From positions 5,680,001 to 5,744,000 of the forward strand of contig NZ_CP018870.1 of assembly GCF_001941845.1 (NCBI RefSeq): a DNA stretch of 64,000 nucleotides. The letters are read 5' to 3'. This DNA comes from Streptomyces sp. TN58 (GTDB lineage: Bacteria > Actinomycetota > Actinomycetes > Streptomycetales > Streptomycetaceae). Position numbers and translations under genes: made by a program. Under the pieces are notes generated by a model. The model worked only from the letters and a program-made list of their open reading frames with translations, did not search any database and had not been told where the DNA came from. Positions 27,854 to 36,413 of this stretch are shown piece after piece (the stretch's first letter is position 1; each line of letters begins with the position of its first letter).

Positions 27854-28597
27854 ATGATCCCGCCGAAGCCCACCGACGAGCCGACTTTCCCCACCGCGCC
27901 CCTTCCGGCACCCGCGCCCGCCGGGCGCAAGCTGTCCCGGCGCGCCGCCGTGCTGCTTGCCGCCTGGACGGTGGTGGTCGCCGGAGTGTCCTCCGGTGTC
28001 ACCCTCGCCATCGTGGGCGACGACGGCGTCCCGGACGTGACGTCCGCGCCGGCGTCCAGCCCGTCGATATGGCAGGACACGCGCACGTACCCCGACGATG
28101 CCGTGCAGGGCCCGGAAGAACTGGCCAGCCCGTCTCCCACCGCCAAGAGCTACGCCATGGGGGAGAAGGCCAGGAGCGGCGGCGCGACCGTGGTCGTCAA
28201 GAAGGTCCGCGAGTCCGCGACGGTGACCATCGACGACTTTGACACGACCAAGACGCGCAAGGCCGGTGCGGGCGCGAAATACGTCATGGTGGAGACCACC
28301 GTTTACAACGACGGCGATAGCCCCTTCGACCCCGTCTGCGGTGGTGGGATCTCGATCGGACTCGTCGATGCCGAGGGCCGGACGTTCGACCTCATCGAGG
28401 ACGCGTATCTGGTCAAGGAGAATTCCAACGCCAAGGCATGCGGCGAAGAGGTGCAGCCCGGGTTCAAGCGCGACGCCTTCTTCGTCTACAAACTCCCCGC
28501 CGACGCGCGCCCCGCCCACTGGGCCTTCTCCGGCTCCCGGGGCGAGGCCGAGGACGACCTGGCCATCGTGACGATCACCACCACGACTTCTAGCTGA
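27854..28597 (+). CDS. Membrane-anchored protein with DUF4352-like extracellular domain
   Basis: This protein of about 247 aa has a Pro-rich cytoplasmic leader, one membrane anchor (RRAAVLLAAWTVVVAGVSSGVTLAIVG, residues about 29-55) and an extracellular beta domain. The domain GAKYVMVETTVYNDGDSPFDP, followed by FDLIEDAYLVKENSN, resembles the DUF4352/immunoglobulin-like proteins common in actinobacteria, in which two Cys residues may pair. I chose ATG at 27854 because AGGAG lies 9 nt upstream. The frame stays open to an ATG at 27722 with no ribosome site. Function is unknown. Confidence 0.65.
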   Translation: MIPPKPTDEPTFPTAPLPAPAPAGRKLSRRAAVLLAAWTVVVAGVSSGVTLAIVGDDGVPDVTSAPASSPSIWQDTRTYPDDAVQGPEELASPSPTAKSYAMGEKARSGGATVVVKKVRESATVTIDDFDTTKTRKAGAGAKYVMVETTVYNDGDSPFDPVCGGGISIGLVDAEGRTFDLIEDAYLVKENSNAKACGEEVQPGFKRDAFFVYKLPADARPAHWAFSGSRGEAEDDLAIVTITTTTSS

Positions 28598-28647
28598 CCA
28601 GACCACTCTCCCGCGCCCCTGACCCCTCGCCCGCCCGGAGCCGCGCC

Positions 28648-30882
28648 ATGACGCCGTTCGCCGACGAGGAAGACACCCGTAAGGTCCAGACGGCCGTCCT
28701 CGGCCGCGCCGGATCCGACAACCCCGTCTTCCTTCCGTACGATCACGACGAGTTCGACCTCTTCATGCGGGGCCGCTCCCGCGACGATTTCTACTGTGGC
28801 ACCCTCCTCGGCGGCTGCGGCAAGAAGCTCAGCGCCAAGCGCTACACCGAGAAGAAATGCCACTTCGCCCACCGCCCGCCCGTGCAGTGCCGCCGCACCG
28901 CGAATGGCGAGTCCAGCGCCGACCACCTCTACATCGGCCAGGCCCTCCAAGACTGGCTGCGCGGCCAGGGCCACCGGAAGGTGACCGTCACCTACCCGGA
29001 CCTCGGCGCCGGGCCCGGCGGGGCGGTGGAGGTCCGGTTCGAATCCGCTCGCCGGCTCATCCGGGTGCAGATGGGGCGACTGCCGCTCCGTACCTGGCAG
29101 GGCGACCTCGATCGTCTCGCCAGGGCTCACGCGCGCGGTGTCCACTGGGCGTACGGCACGGACAGCGGACTCGCCCACAACGAGGTCGAGGAGCACGGCC
29201 ACGCCATCCGGTTCTCCTGCCGGACCGAACGCGGCACCCGGCAGGTCTACGTCGGTACGCAGTTTCCCGGCCATGCCGTCGAGTGGGCGACCCTCGCGGA
29301 GTGCCGGCTGACGGACGACGGCATCGTCACGCCCACTCTCGCCGAGAAGCCGGATCCCGTGCCGGTGCCCCCGGCGGTGTTGGTCTTCCCGCTCCAGGCC
29401 GGGAGCGTCGCGTTCACCGGGGCGGCGGAGGTCCCGTCGGTACGGACGGACCACACACGCTTCTACGAGGCGGATATGCAGCCCGAAGGATCGGCCGCGA
29501 CCCGTGCCCGGATCGGCCTGTCGAGTCAGGCCCCCGTGCCGCTGCCGCACCTCATCCACGTACTCACCGGCCCCGCCCAGCTGTACCCGCTTGAAGACGC
29601 CCACTGGCTCATACGTGCCGATGCGGCGACCCCGCTCCCGCACCGCACGGACCCCCGCTGGCCGGACCTTCACCCTTCACAGCCACCTGCCCCGGCCGTG
29701 GCCTTCGCGCCGGATCGCGGGGCTCTGGACGAACAGAGAACGGTGCGGGTGTTCCGAAGGATCCTTGGGAAGGCACATCGCCAGGGCAGATTCGTCACCT
29801 GGGAGCAGTTGGTCGGATTCGTGGGTGCCCGACCCGCTGATTTCACGGCTGCTGACCGGGTTCGGCTGCTCGTTGCCGTCGATGCACCGCTCACCTCGGG
29901 CAAGCCGCTGTTGTCGGCGAGGGTGAAGTCCTCTGGGCAGGTGCTCGGCGGCCACCCCGCCCCCTTCTTCGCGGACGTCCTGGCAGGGCTGGGCTGGGAT
30001 GCTGAACTCACCCCGGCCGTCGTTCACGGTATCTGGCGCAGGGCGACCGCCCCCGTGCAGCGGGCCAAGTCCCTGCACGTAGTGGAGGAGCGTGCGTGGC
30101 AGGAGGATGAGGCCTGGCTGGTCAGCAGACTGCGGGAGCACCTTCACCTCGTGGCGAATGGGCGCGGCCTGGTCAAGTGGAATACGTTGCTGCAACGGCA
30201 GAACATCGATCCGTCCTCTGTCTCCCCGGTTGACCGTGTGCGGTTGCTCGCGGCCGTGGACAAGCCGTACGAGCCGGGTCGGCCCGTCTATTCCTCAGTG
30301 GTGAGGGCGAACGACCGGAACGACATCCCGCCGCCCTTCTTCCGCGAGGTGTTGGACGTGCTGGGCTGGCAACGGCCCGAGGACGTACACACCTTGGAGG
30401 CCGCGTGGCGCCTGGAGCGCGACCGTGTCTACACGGCGGCCAGGCGGAGGACCCGGCGGAGCGGAGGCGCGATCACTGGCACCGAGGCTCGGCCAGGGGC
30501 AAGGGACCGCGAAGCAGGGGAGGATGTCGTCGATGCCGTTCGTCGGGTCCTTGTCGATGCCGCCCGACGCCGGGTCTGCGTGGGCTGGCGTGCGCTCGCT
30601 GAAGCCTCCGGTACGCAGGTCGAAGCACTCCCCGACGCGGGCAAGCTTGCGCTCCTGATCGCCGTGGACAAGCACCCGTCTGTGTCAGGGGTGTTGCTGT
30701 CGTCGCTCGTGGTCCGCCCCGGTGATCCTGTACTGCCGTACTTCGATGAGATTCTCCGGGCCCACGGTCGTCCACACGGGCTCAGCCCGGTTCAAGTGGG
30801 CCAGGTCCGCAAGTATGAGCAAGCCCGTGTTTTTGAGGCGTACAACGGCACGAACCCGGCCGCCCCCAAGGAAGACGCATGA
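28648..30882 (+). CDS. CoiA-like (nuclease-related) protein with three C-terminal helical repeats
   Basis: A 744-aa protein. The first about 230 residues resemble the CoiA competence/nuclease-like family. A Cys pair (CGTLLGGCGKKL) and CHFAHRP come first, then a Cys-Arg-Arg, then ESSADHLYIGQALQDWL and a VTVTYPDLG...VEVRFE segment, in the order of a PD-(D/E)XK core. A spacer of low similarity follows. Residues about 365-740 contain three divergent repeats of about 100-110 aa. Each has a helix ending in a V-W/G-W pattern, the core D(R/K)(V/L)(R/A)LL(V/I/A)AVD(A/K), a Ser/Val patch and PFF/PYF-(A/R/D)-(D/E)-(V/I)-L. This architecture looks like a nuclease head on a binding scaffold, but no function is known to me. 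Confidence 0.65.
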   Translation: MTPFADEEDTRKVQTAVLGRAGSDNPVFLPYDHDEFDLFMRGRSRDDFYCGTLLGGCGKKLSAKRYTEKKCHFAHRPPVQCRRTANGESSADHLYIGQALQDWLRGQGHRKVTVTYPDLGAGPGGAVEVRFESARRLIRVQMGRLPLRTWQGDLDRLARAHARGVHWAYGTDSGLAHNEVEEHGHAIRFSCRTERGTRQVYVGTQFPGHAVEWATLAECRLTDDGIVTPTLAEKPDPVPVPPAVLVFPLQAGSVAFTGAAEVPSVRTDHTRFYEADMQPEGSAATRARIGLSSQAPVPLPHLIHVLTGPAQLYPLEDAHWLIRADAATPLPHRTDPRWPDLHPSQPPAPAVAFAPDRGALDEQRTVRVFRRILGKAHRQGRFVTWEQLVGFVGARPADFTAADRVRLLVAVDAPLTSGKPLLSARVKSSGQVLGGHPAPFFADVLAGLGWDAELTPAVVHGIWRRATAPVQRAKSLHVVEERAWQEDEAWLVSRLREHLHLVANGRGLVKWNTLLQRQNIDPSSVSPVDRVRLLAAVDKPYEPGRPVYSSVVRANDRNDIPPPFFREVLDVLGWQRPEDVHTLEAAWRLERDRVYTAARRRTRRSGGAITGTEARPGARDREAGEDVVDAVRRVLVDAARRRVCVGWRALAEASGTQVEALPDAGKLALLIAVDKHPSVSGVLLSSLVVRPGDPVLPYFDEILRAHGRPHGLSPVQVGQVRKYEQARVFEAYNGTNPAAPKEDA

Positions 30883-31040
30883 GATCAAGCCGTCGCCGGC
30901 TCGTGATCGGCATAGCCGCCACCCTGGCCGTCGTCAACGATCTCCGGCGCGACCGGGGGCCTGCGGGGCGAGCGCGGGGAGAAGGGGGAGCGCGGGATAC
31001 AGGGTCCCGCCGCGATGCCTGTCGGGGCCGACAGTGGTGA
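30879..31040 (+). other. Short ORF overlapping the CoiA-like gene; possible collagen-like remnant
   Basis: An ATG overlaps the upstream stop codon (ATGA) and opens a 53-codon frame beginning MRSSRRRLVIGIAATLAVV, which looks like a signal anchor. From about 30945 a neighbouring frame encodes six Gly-X-Y triplets (GLR GER GEK GER GIQ GPA). A frameshift would join anchor and collagen-like stalk. It may be a decayed gene or chance. Confidence 0.3.
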
Positions 31041-31087
31041 GGCCGGCCCCGACCGTGGTCCCGGCCCTCACCAGCCAGTGCAGAACG

Positions 31088-31420
31088 CTACGGCCGCTTC
31101 GAGAAGCGGTACACCGCGTACGTCATGCCCAGGATGATGTCCACGACGGCCCACAGGATGAGGATCAGGCCCACGCCGATCGCGGTTCCGACGTTCTCGG
31201 CCTCGTTGCAGGTCTGCTGGTCGAGCGTGTCACAGTCCTCGGGGGTGCCCGCGCCGGAAGCGATCCCCGTGATCAGCCAGATCAGGAAGAGGAGCTGGAC
31301 GGCGAGGAAGACCCAAAGGAAGACCCGGCGCCTCTTGCGCGAGGACTGCGGGGGAGGCAAGGGAGGCGGGGGCTGCGGGGGAGGCTGCCATTGGGGATTG
31401 TTCTCCGGAGGGGTGCTCAT
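31088..31420 (-). CDS. Small Pro-rich membrane protein (110 aa)
   Basis: A 110-aa protein with a Pro/Gln-rich cytoplasmic N-terminus (residues 1-26), a basic SSRKRRR stop and two hydrophobic segments (VFLWVFLAVQLLFLIWLITGI and VGTAIGVGLILILWAVVDIILGM). They are separated by a short loop with two Cys (EDCDTLDQQTCNE) that may form a disulfide outside the membrane. Proteins of this layout are common in Streptomyces and have no assigned role. It stands alone on the minus strand. Confidence 0.7.
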   Translation of the reverse strand: MSTPPENNPQWQPPPQPPPPLPPPQSSRKRRRVFLWVFLAVQLLFLIWLITGIASGAGTPEDCDTLDQQTCNEAENVGTAIGVGLILILWAVVDIILGMTYAVYRFSKRP

Positions 31421-31582
31421 GACGGATCACGCTTTTCGTGCATGGCGCGAAGAGAGCCCACCGACATCGTCATGACGGCACGCACCTCTGCTCTTCGCGC
31501 CTAAGACCCATCATGGCCCCGCCCGGCGGCTTCCGCGCGCCCGGTCGCGGCGCTCTCGCCGCCGCCGCCCGCTGCTGCCCGC

Positions 31583-31768
31583 TCAGTCCTCGGACGCGAA
31601 CGACACGAAGCGCGCCCAGCCCTCGCGCCCGACCGCGAAGGGCCGGCGCTTCACGTCCTTGGAGTCCCGGACGTGGACGGCCTGCGGGGTGACGGCGACC
31701 TCGACGCAGCTGTCGCCCTGGGTTCCGCTGTAGCTGGACTTGAACCAGGCGAGTCCGGTCGTACTCAT
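31583..31768 (-). CDS. DUF397 domain protein
   Basis: A 61-aa protein of the actinobacterial DUF397 family. The hallmark WFKSSYSG(T)QGDSCVEVA and VHVRDSKD are followed by AVGREGWARFVSFA. Members are almost always paired with an XRE-type regulator, as here, where the ATG overlaps the regulator's stop (ATGA). Such pairs, as in the whiJ-like loci of S. coelicolor, are thought to act together in developmental or sigma-factor control, with the small protein modulating the regulator. Confidence 0.92.
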   Translation of the reverse strand: MSTTGLAWFKSSYSGTQGDSCVEVAVTPQAVHVRDSKDVKRRPFAVGREGWARFVSFASED

Positions 31769-32670
31769 AGCTCTCCTCGCAGTCGCTCCAACAGGCCCAG
31801 CGATTCCTTGGGGTTGAGGGCCTGTGAGCGCAGTGTGTCATAGCGCTGTTGGAGGAGGCGCACCTCTTTCGGATCGGAGATCAGGCGCCCGTTCTGCTGC
31901 CCCTCGGAGTACCCCAGCCGCCGTCCGTCCGGAGTCTCAAGGAGTTGTACCGGCCCGTCCAGGCAGCCGTGGACCTCGGCCTCCAGCGGAACCACTTGCA
32001 GGGTCACGTTGCGCGGCTTGGTCAGCTCAAGCACCAGGTCCAGCATGCTCCGGTGCACCTCCGCCCCACCCAGCCTGCGGCGGAAGACATGTTCCTCCAC
32101 GATGAAGCTGAACGGGACGGTCGGCCGCTCGTACAGCATCCTCCGGCGCTTCAGGCGGGCGGCGAGCTGGGTCTCCAGCTGCCGCTCCGTCAGGAGCGGA
32201 ATGCTGTTGTCGAACACCGCCCGCGCGTACGCCTCCGACTGCAACAGCCCCGGCACCAGCCTGCACTCGTACGTGCACAGGCTCACCGCCACCTTCTCCA
32301 GCCGCGCCCACCGGCGGAACCACACCGCCAGCCCCGACTCGGCCCGGGACAGAAACGGCGCGGACCTCCGGAGCGCCCCGGTGTTCCCCAGGGCGACTTC
32401 TCCTCGCTCGACGAAGGCCTCGTCCGGCACCCGCCGCCCCAACTCCACTGACTCCACCGTGTGCTTGGAGAACCGGACGATCTCCCCGAAATCGGCCCTG
32501 CTCAACCCCGCGTGCTCCCGCAGGGCCTGGACGACTGCCCCGAAGGTCCGCAGGCTGTCCGACGGATCGGGTTCCCGACCCTGCTCATCCGCACCCTCCA
32601 CACCCTCCGTTTCCTCCGCCTCGTCCATGCCGTCCAACCCGTCCGTCACGACCTCGACGTCCTCCGCCAT
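31765..32670 (-). CDS. XRE-family regulator with DUF5753 (WhiJ-like)
   Basis: A protein of about 301 aa. An acidic leader (residues 1-38) precedes the HTH (TFGAVVQALREHAGLSRADFGEIVRFSKHTVESVELGRRVP). The C-terminal about 190 residues match DUF5753 (YECRLVPGLLQSEAYARAVF, ERQLETQLAARLKRRRMLYE, FSFIVEEHVFRRRLGG, GYSEGQQNGRLISDPKEV). I place the start at ATG 32670 because AGGAGGTGG lies just upstream; the frame to 32727 is not needed. It overlaps the DUF397 gene and is divergent from a disrupted ATPase gene, the usual three-gene arrangement. A perfect palindrome at 32771-32791 is its likely operator. Confidence 0.9.
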   Translation of the reverse strand: MAEDVEVVTDGLDGMDEAEETEGVEGADEQGREPDPSDSLRTFGAVVQALREHAGLSRADFGEIVRFSKHTVESVELGRRVPDEAFVERGEVALGNTGALRRSAPFLSRAESGLAVWFRRWARLEKVAVSLCTYECRLVPGLLQSEAYARAVFDNSIPLLTERQLETQLAARLKRRRMLYERPTVPFSFIVEEHVFRRRLGGAEVHRSMLDLVLELTKPRNVTLQVVPLEAEVHGCLDGPVQLLETPDGRRLGYSEGQQNGRLISDPKEVRLLQQRYDTLRSQALNPKESLGLLERLRGEL

Positions 32671-32770
32671 TCGCGGCCACCTCCTGACGCGCCCGTACGC
32701 CGACCTCCGTTCCCGGGTCGGCAGCACTCAGCGTGACGCGTACGAGCCCGTACCGTCCACTCAATGTGCC

Positions 32771-32791
32771 CGTACGCTGACGCAGCGTACG
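32771..32791. promoter_or_regulatory. Palindromic operator between XRE regulator and ATPase gene
   Basis: CGTACGCTG-ACG-CAGCGTACG is a perfect 9-bp inverted repeat. A related half (AGCGTGACGCGTACG) lies about 40 bp to the left. It sits centrally in the divergent promoter, about 100 bp from the XRE start and about 50 bp from the ATPase start, which fits XRE autoregulation. Confidence 0.6.
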
Positions 32792-32838
32792 AACCTCGCT
32801 CCTGGAGCGCGCTCCCACGCGCCCGTCACGCTGATCCC

Positions 32839-33336
32839 ATGCGCACCATCACCCCTCACCAGCTCACCGCCGTGCGGACGTTCGCCTAGCGGCTGTCCTC
32901 CACCCGCCGTGGCGCCCGCCTCGCCCGCCTGCTCGTCATGGAACGGCTGACGGCCTGGGAGGCGTCACCCAGCGTGGCCGAACGCACGGAGCAGATCGTC
33001 GCCGAACTCGCGGCAAACGCCGTCAGGCACGGCCGTCTCCAGGGGCGCGACTTCAGGGTCGCCCTCACCTGTGTGTCCTCGCCGGGCGTTCTCCGCATCG
33101 AGGTCACCGACCCGCGCGGCGAGACGCCTCCCGCCCTGCCGTCGGACCCCGAAGGCCTGTCGTACGAGGCAGAGTCGGGCCGAGGGCTTCTCCTGGTCGC
33201 GGCCCTCGCCGACCGCTGGGGCGTGGAACCGTATCCGCCGAGTGGCAAGACGGTGTGGGCGGAGGTCGGGCCGGCAGGGGTCGAGGGCGCTTCCCTCTCC
33301 GGCGCCCTGTCAGGAGGGTCGAATCAAGACACGTGA
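32839..33336 (+). pseudogene. RsbW/anti-sigma-like ATPase gene with in-frame amber stop
   Basis: A GHKL-fold ATPase of the type paired with XRE/DUF397 genes in Streptomyces. The visible fold includes the N-box (IVAELAANAVRHG), a DPRG-type G1 box (VTDPRGETPP) and GRGLLLVAALADRWG. Reading from ATG 32839 in the same frame gives MRTITPHQLTAVRTFA, then TAG at 32887-32889, then RLSSTRRGARLARLLVMERL. That downstream stretch is the usual N-terminal helix of the family, where the stop replaces what is normally Gln, so a CAG-to-TAG change is the simplest reading. Translation could restart at ATG 32938 (132 aa), which would lack the first strand. Confidence 0.7.
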
Positions 33337-33524
33337 CCATGAGATCCAGCCGCTTTTAGAGTGTGTGAACGCGTTCGGCGGTGCCGCGTGATCACACACG
33401 ACCTGTCGGCGACGAGGAATGCGCTAGCCTCCGTGCTGCCCGTGAGAGGCAGGACTGTGAGCCTTCGGCTCGCCTCGGGGCACAGCGGCGAGTCGGGCCA
33501 CTGCGGAGACGCACAGGGGGGCCT

Positions 33525-35712
33525 TTGAGCTGGAACGACGCGCCGCCGCCGCAGGTGGTCAGGGAATACCGCATCGAGCGTCGCATCGGCCAGGGTGGGA
33601 TGGGCGTCGTCTATCTGGCCGTGTCACCGTCGGGCCGCCGGGTCGCCCTGAAGATCATCCGTGGGGAGTTCGTCGACGACACCGATCACCGCGCGCTTTC
33701 GCCAGGAGATCGACGCCGCGCGACAGGTCAGTGGAGCGTTCACCGCCGCGGTCGTGGGCGCCGACCCCGACGCCGAGCCCCCTTGGATGGCGACGCAGTA
33801 CTTCGATGCCCCGACGCTTTCCCGTCGCATCCGCGAGAAGGGGGCTCTTGAGGAGAGCGCTGTATGGCGGTTGGGGCAGGGACTCGCCGAGGCTCTGCGC
33901 GACATTCACCGGGCCGGCTTGGTGCACCGCGACCTGAAACCCAGCAATGTGCTGCTGACGGACGACGGTCCCCGGGTCATCGACTTCGGCATCGCCCGGG
34001 TCCTGGAGGCGGAACCGCGTACCCGGACCGGAAAGATCCTCGGAACGGTGTCCTTCATGGCGCCGGAGCAGCTGAGCACCCCGCGTGAAGTGGGGTCGGC
34101 GGCCGATGTGTTCGCACTGGGCGGGGTCCTCGCCTACGCCGCGACCGGGCGTGGGCCGTTCGACGGGGACACCGGCACCCCTCCCATCGCGATCGCGATG
34201 AAGATCGCGCAGGACGAGCCCGACCTCGCCGGAGTCTCACCAGGTCTGCGTTCCGTCATCGAGAAATGCCTCTGCAAGGAGCCGTCCGGCCGGCCATCTC
34301 CCACGGAACTGCTCGCTCTGCTGCACGGCAAGGAGCCGGAATCCCCAGAGGCGAAGAGGCTCACGCCTGCGGCGACATCGGCCGAGCCGGAGGATCCCCG
34401 AGGGGCGCCGGAGACGAAGGGAGGGGCAGAGCTGGCGGGGTCTGCCGACACCCCCCGGCCACGACTGCGGTCGCGAACCTATCTGCTGACTGCCCTGGCC
34501 GTGATCGCGGCTGTGATGGCTGTCGTGGCTGTGCCGATGATGCGAGAGGGCGGCGGGCCAGGGAACCCGGCTGACGGCAAGCGCTCCGCTTCCCCCACCG
34601 CGAGTGCGTCACCGAGGCCGACCGGCCCCATGGTCGAAGAGGCGGCGGCCATGCGGCCGAAGGGATGGACCTTGTGGGAGCGGAAGCCCACGACGTCCAT
34701 GGCACGAGGCCTGGGCGAGCCTCCTTCCTGTGGCGGCAGCGAGGATGTGCTCGTCTGCGTGCAGGCCGGTGGACTGGCCGAGCGGCTCGACGTGGCTTCT
34801 GGACGGGTCATGTGGAGCAAGCGGCACGGCGAAGGGAATAGGTCCACGGGGGCGGTCGTGGGGATCGCGGGCGACACGGTCCTGGTCACGGACATGAGCA
34901 GCGAAGGGCTCCTCGCGCTCGACATCGATTCAGGTGACCGTCTGTGGTCGGATCCGACGGCAGATCTCCGGTCCGTCATCCTGCGTGAGTCCACAGTCAC
35001 GCTGACGTATCCGCGTGTGGATACTTTCCGCTTCAAGACCAGGGACGCACGGACAGGCAAGGTCATCGCGTCCAGGACCTTTCCCGCCGGGGGGTGGTAC
35101 GACCTCTTCGATGCCGGAGACCAGGGGACGTACCTGCTGGAGGCTCGGGTGGGTGACCCCTATGCCAGATCCATGGCCGCCTTCGACCCGGCCACACTGC
35201 GTACGACCAAGAAGATCGCCACCTTCGACAAGGGCCCGGGCACGCCGATTGCCGCCGACAGCGAAGCTGTTTCCTTTCTGGGCGATGACCTGAGCATCAC
35301 CCGCGTCGGCCTGGCGGATGGGAGCGCGAAGCGCATCTCCACAGGCGCGGGCAGACTGAGCGTCTTCCGCGCGCAGGGTGACACGGTGTATGTGAGCCGG
35401 GCCGACGGCGCACTGGCCTCCTACGATCTGCGGACGGGCCGGCGGCACTGGTTCGTGGAGACGGACGTCGAGTCTCCGTCGCGACCGGTGCTCGCGGGCG
35501 ACCGGTTGTACATTTTGGCCGGCGACGGGCGGATCGTCTGTGTCAGTCAGGCCACAGGGGAGCTTCTGTGGCGGAGCGCAGAACGACGAGATCCGAACAG
35601 AAGGCTCGTGAATGAGGTCGGCTCGGTCGTGGAACCCCTGGTCCTGAAGGGTGTGGTGTACGCAGGATCGAGCACGGGATCCGTCTTCGCGGTCGCTCCG
35701 CCCTCAGGGTGA
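33525..35712 (+). pseudogene. Ser/Thr protein kinase with PQQ-like beta-propeller sensor, frameshifted
   Basis: A PknD-like receptor kinase. TTG at 33525 after AGGGGGG starts SWNDAPPPQVVREYRIERRI and the Gly loop GQGGMGVVYLAV, with VALKII. The frame is lost at 33690-33696 (CGCGCGC). Inserting one CG pair gives [13 protein letters not shown] and rejoins the long frame with [16 protein letters not shown] and [10 protein letters not shown]. Then come a membrane helix ([18 protein letters not shown]) and an extracellular beta-propeller with repeated L..GD.LYI / D..TG...W motifs. Total length 2188 nt is two short of an intact frame. A loss of one dinucleotide by slippage, or an assembly error, explains it. 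The remaining frame from 33661 lacks the ATP-binding loop. Confidence 0.78.
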
Positions 35713-35731
35713 GGAGCCCACGCCGTCGCTG

Positions 35732-35750
35732 GGCGGGGAGTCACCCCGCC
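35732..35750. terminator. Short GC hairpin at convergent gene ends
   Basis: A 7-bp stem GGCGGGG/CCCCGCC with loop AGTCA lies between the kinase stop and the end of the convergent glycosylase-like gene. It could serve both genes. Confidence 0.5.
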
Positions 35751-36349
35751 TGTGCCTTGAACCGCCAGACGGCGTGCTCGAGCCCACCGGGTTCGTGCCC
35801 GAGGCAGGCCGCGGTCTCCACGTACACGGCTCGCAGCTTCTCGTAAGGGAGGCCGGTCACACCGGCCTCCGCGGCGAAGGCCCGAAGGTGCACGTCCACG
35901 GCGACCTGCGACCGCCCGACCAGGTTGCCGATGTAGTCGACGCTCTTCGGTCCCACCCCCTTCACCTGTCGAAGGGCCGCACGGTTGTCCGCATCGCCGA
36001 GCCAATAGTGGAGATCATCGCGGGTGTCGACACCCCTCGCGGCCAGCAGATCGGTGAGGGCATGGGCGGTCGCGACTCTGCCGGGGCTGTTGAACCTCAT
36101 GGCGACGCCGAGGTCTTCCGTGGCCAGGCGTGCCTGGAAGCCGCCGACGGTGACGGCGTCCGGCCATGCCGACTGGAGCTGGAGCAGCCGAGGCCGGATG
36201 GTCGACTCGTACTTGCGGCGCGCCTGGAAGCTGACATCGCAGATGACGGTGCCCATGTGAGTCCAGCCACCTGGCGGAGGGAAAGGTCCGTCGCCAAGGA
36301 CGGACCGGACATGGGTGGTGAGCAACTGGACGGGGCTGAGAGCGGCCAT
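35741..36349 (-). CDS. HhH-GPD DNA glycosylase-like protein (endonuclease III fold)
   Basis: A 202-aa protein. The core is a helix-hairpin-helix (LRQVKGVGPKSVDYIGNLVG) followed by VAVDVHLRAF, where the Asp is the conserved catalytic residue of the HhH-GPD superfamily. No C-terminal 4Fe-4S cysteine cluster is present. Such proteins excise damaged or modified bases. ATG at 36349 begins MAALSPVQLLTTHVRS; the longer frame is a shadow. It lies next to a UDG-like gene in the same orientation with a 64-bp gap, so the two may form a base-excision pair. In a defence island, removal of modified phage bases is a possible role (inference). Confidence 0.75.
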   Translation of the reverse strand: MAALSPVQLLTTHVRSVLGDGPFPPPGGWTHMGTVICDVSFQARRKYESTIRPRLLQLQSAWPDAVTVGGFQARLATEDLGVAMRFNSPGRVATAHALTDLLAARGVDTRDDLHYWLGDADNRAALRQVKGVGPKSVDYIGNLVGRSQVAVDVHLRAFAAEAGVTGLPYEKLRAVYVETAACLGHEPGGLEHAVWRFKAQAG

Positions 36350-36413
36350 GGGCCAATGATGGCGTTCCGGCCGGACAACCGGAGCGGATCGCAAAGGTCT
36401 GTCCGGGGCGCGG

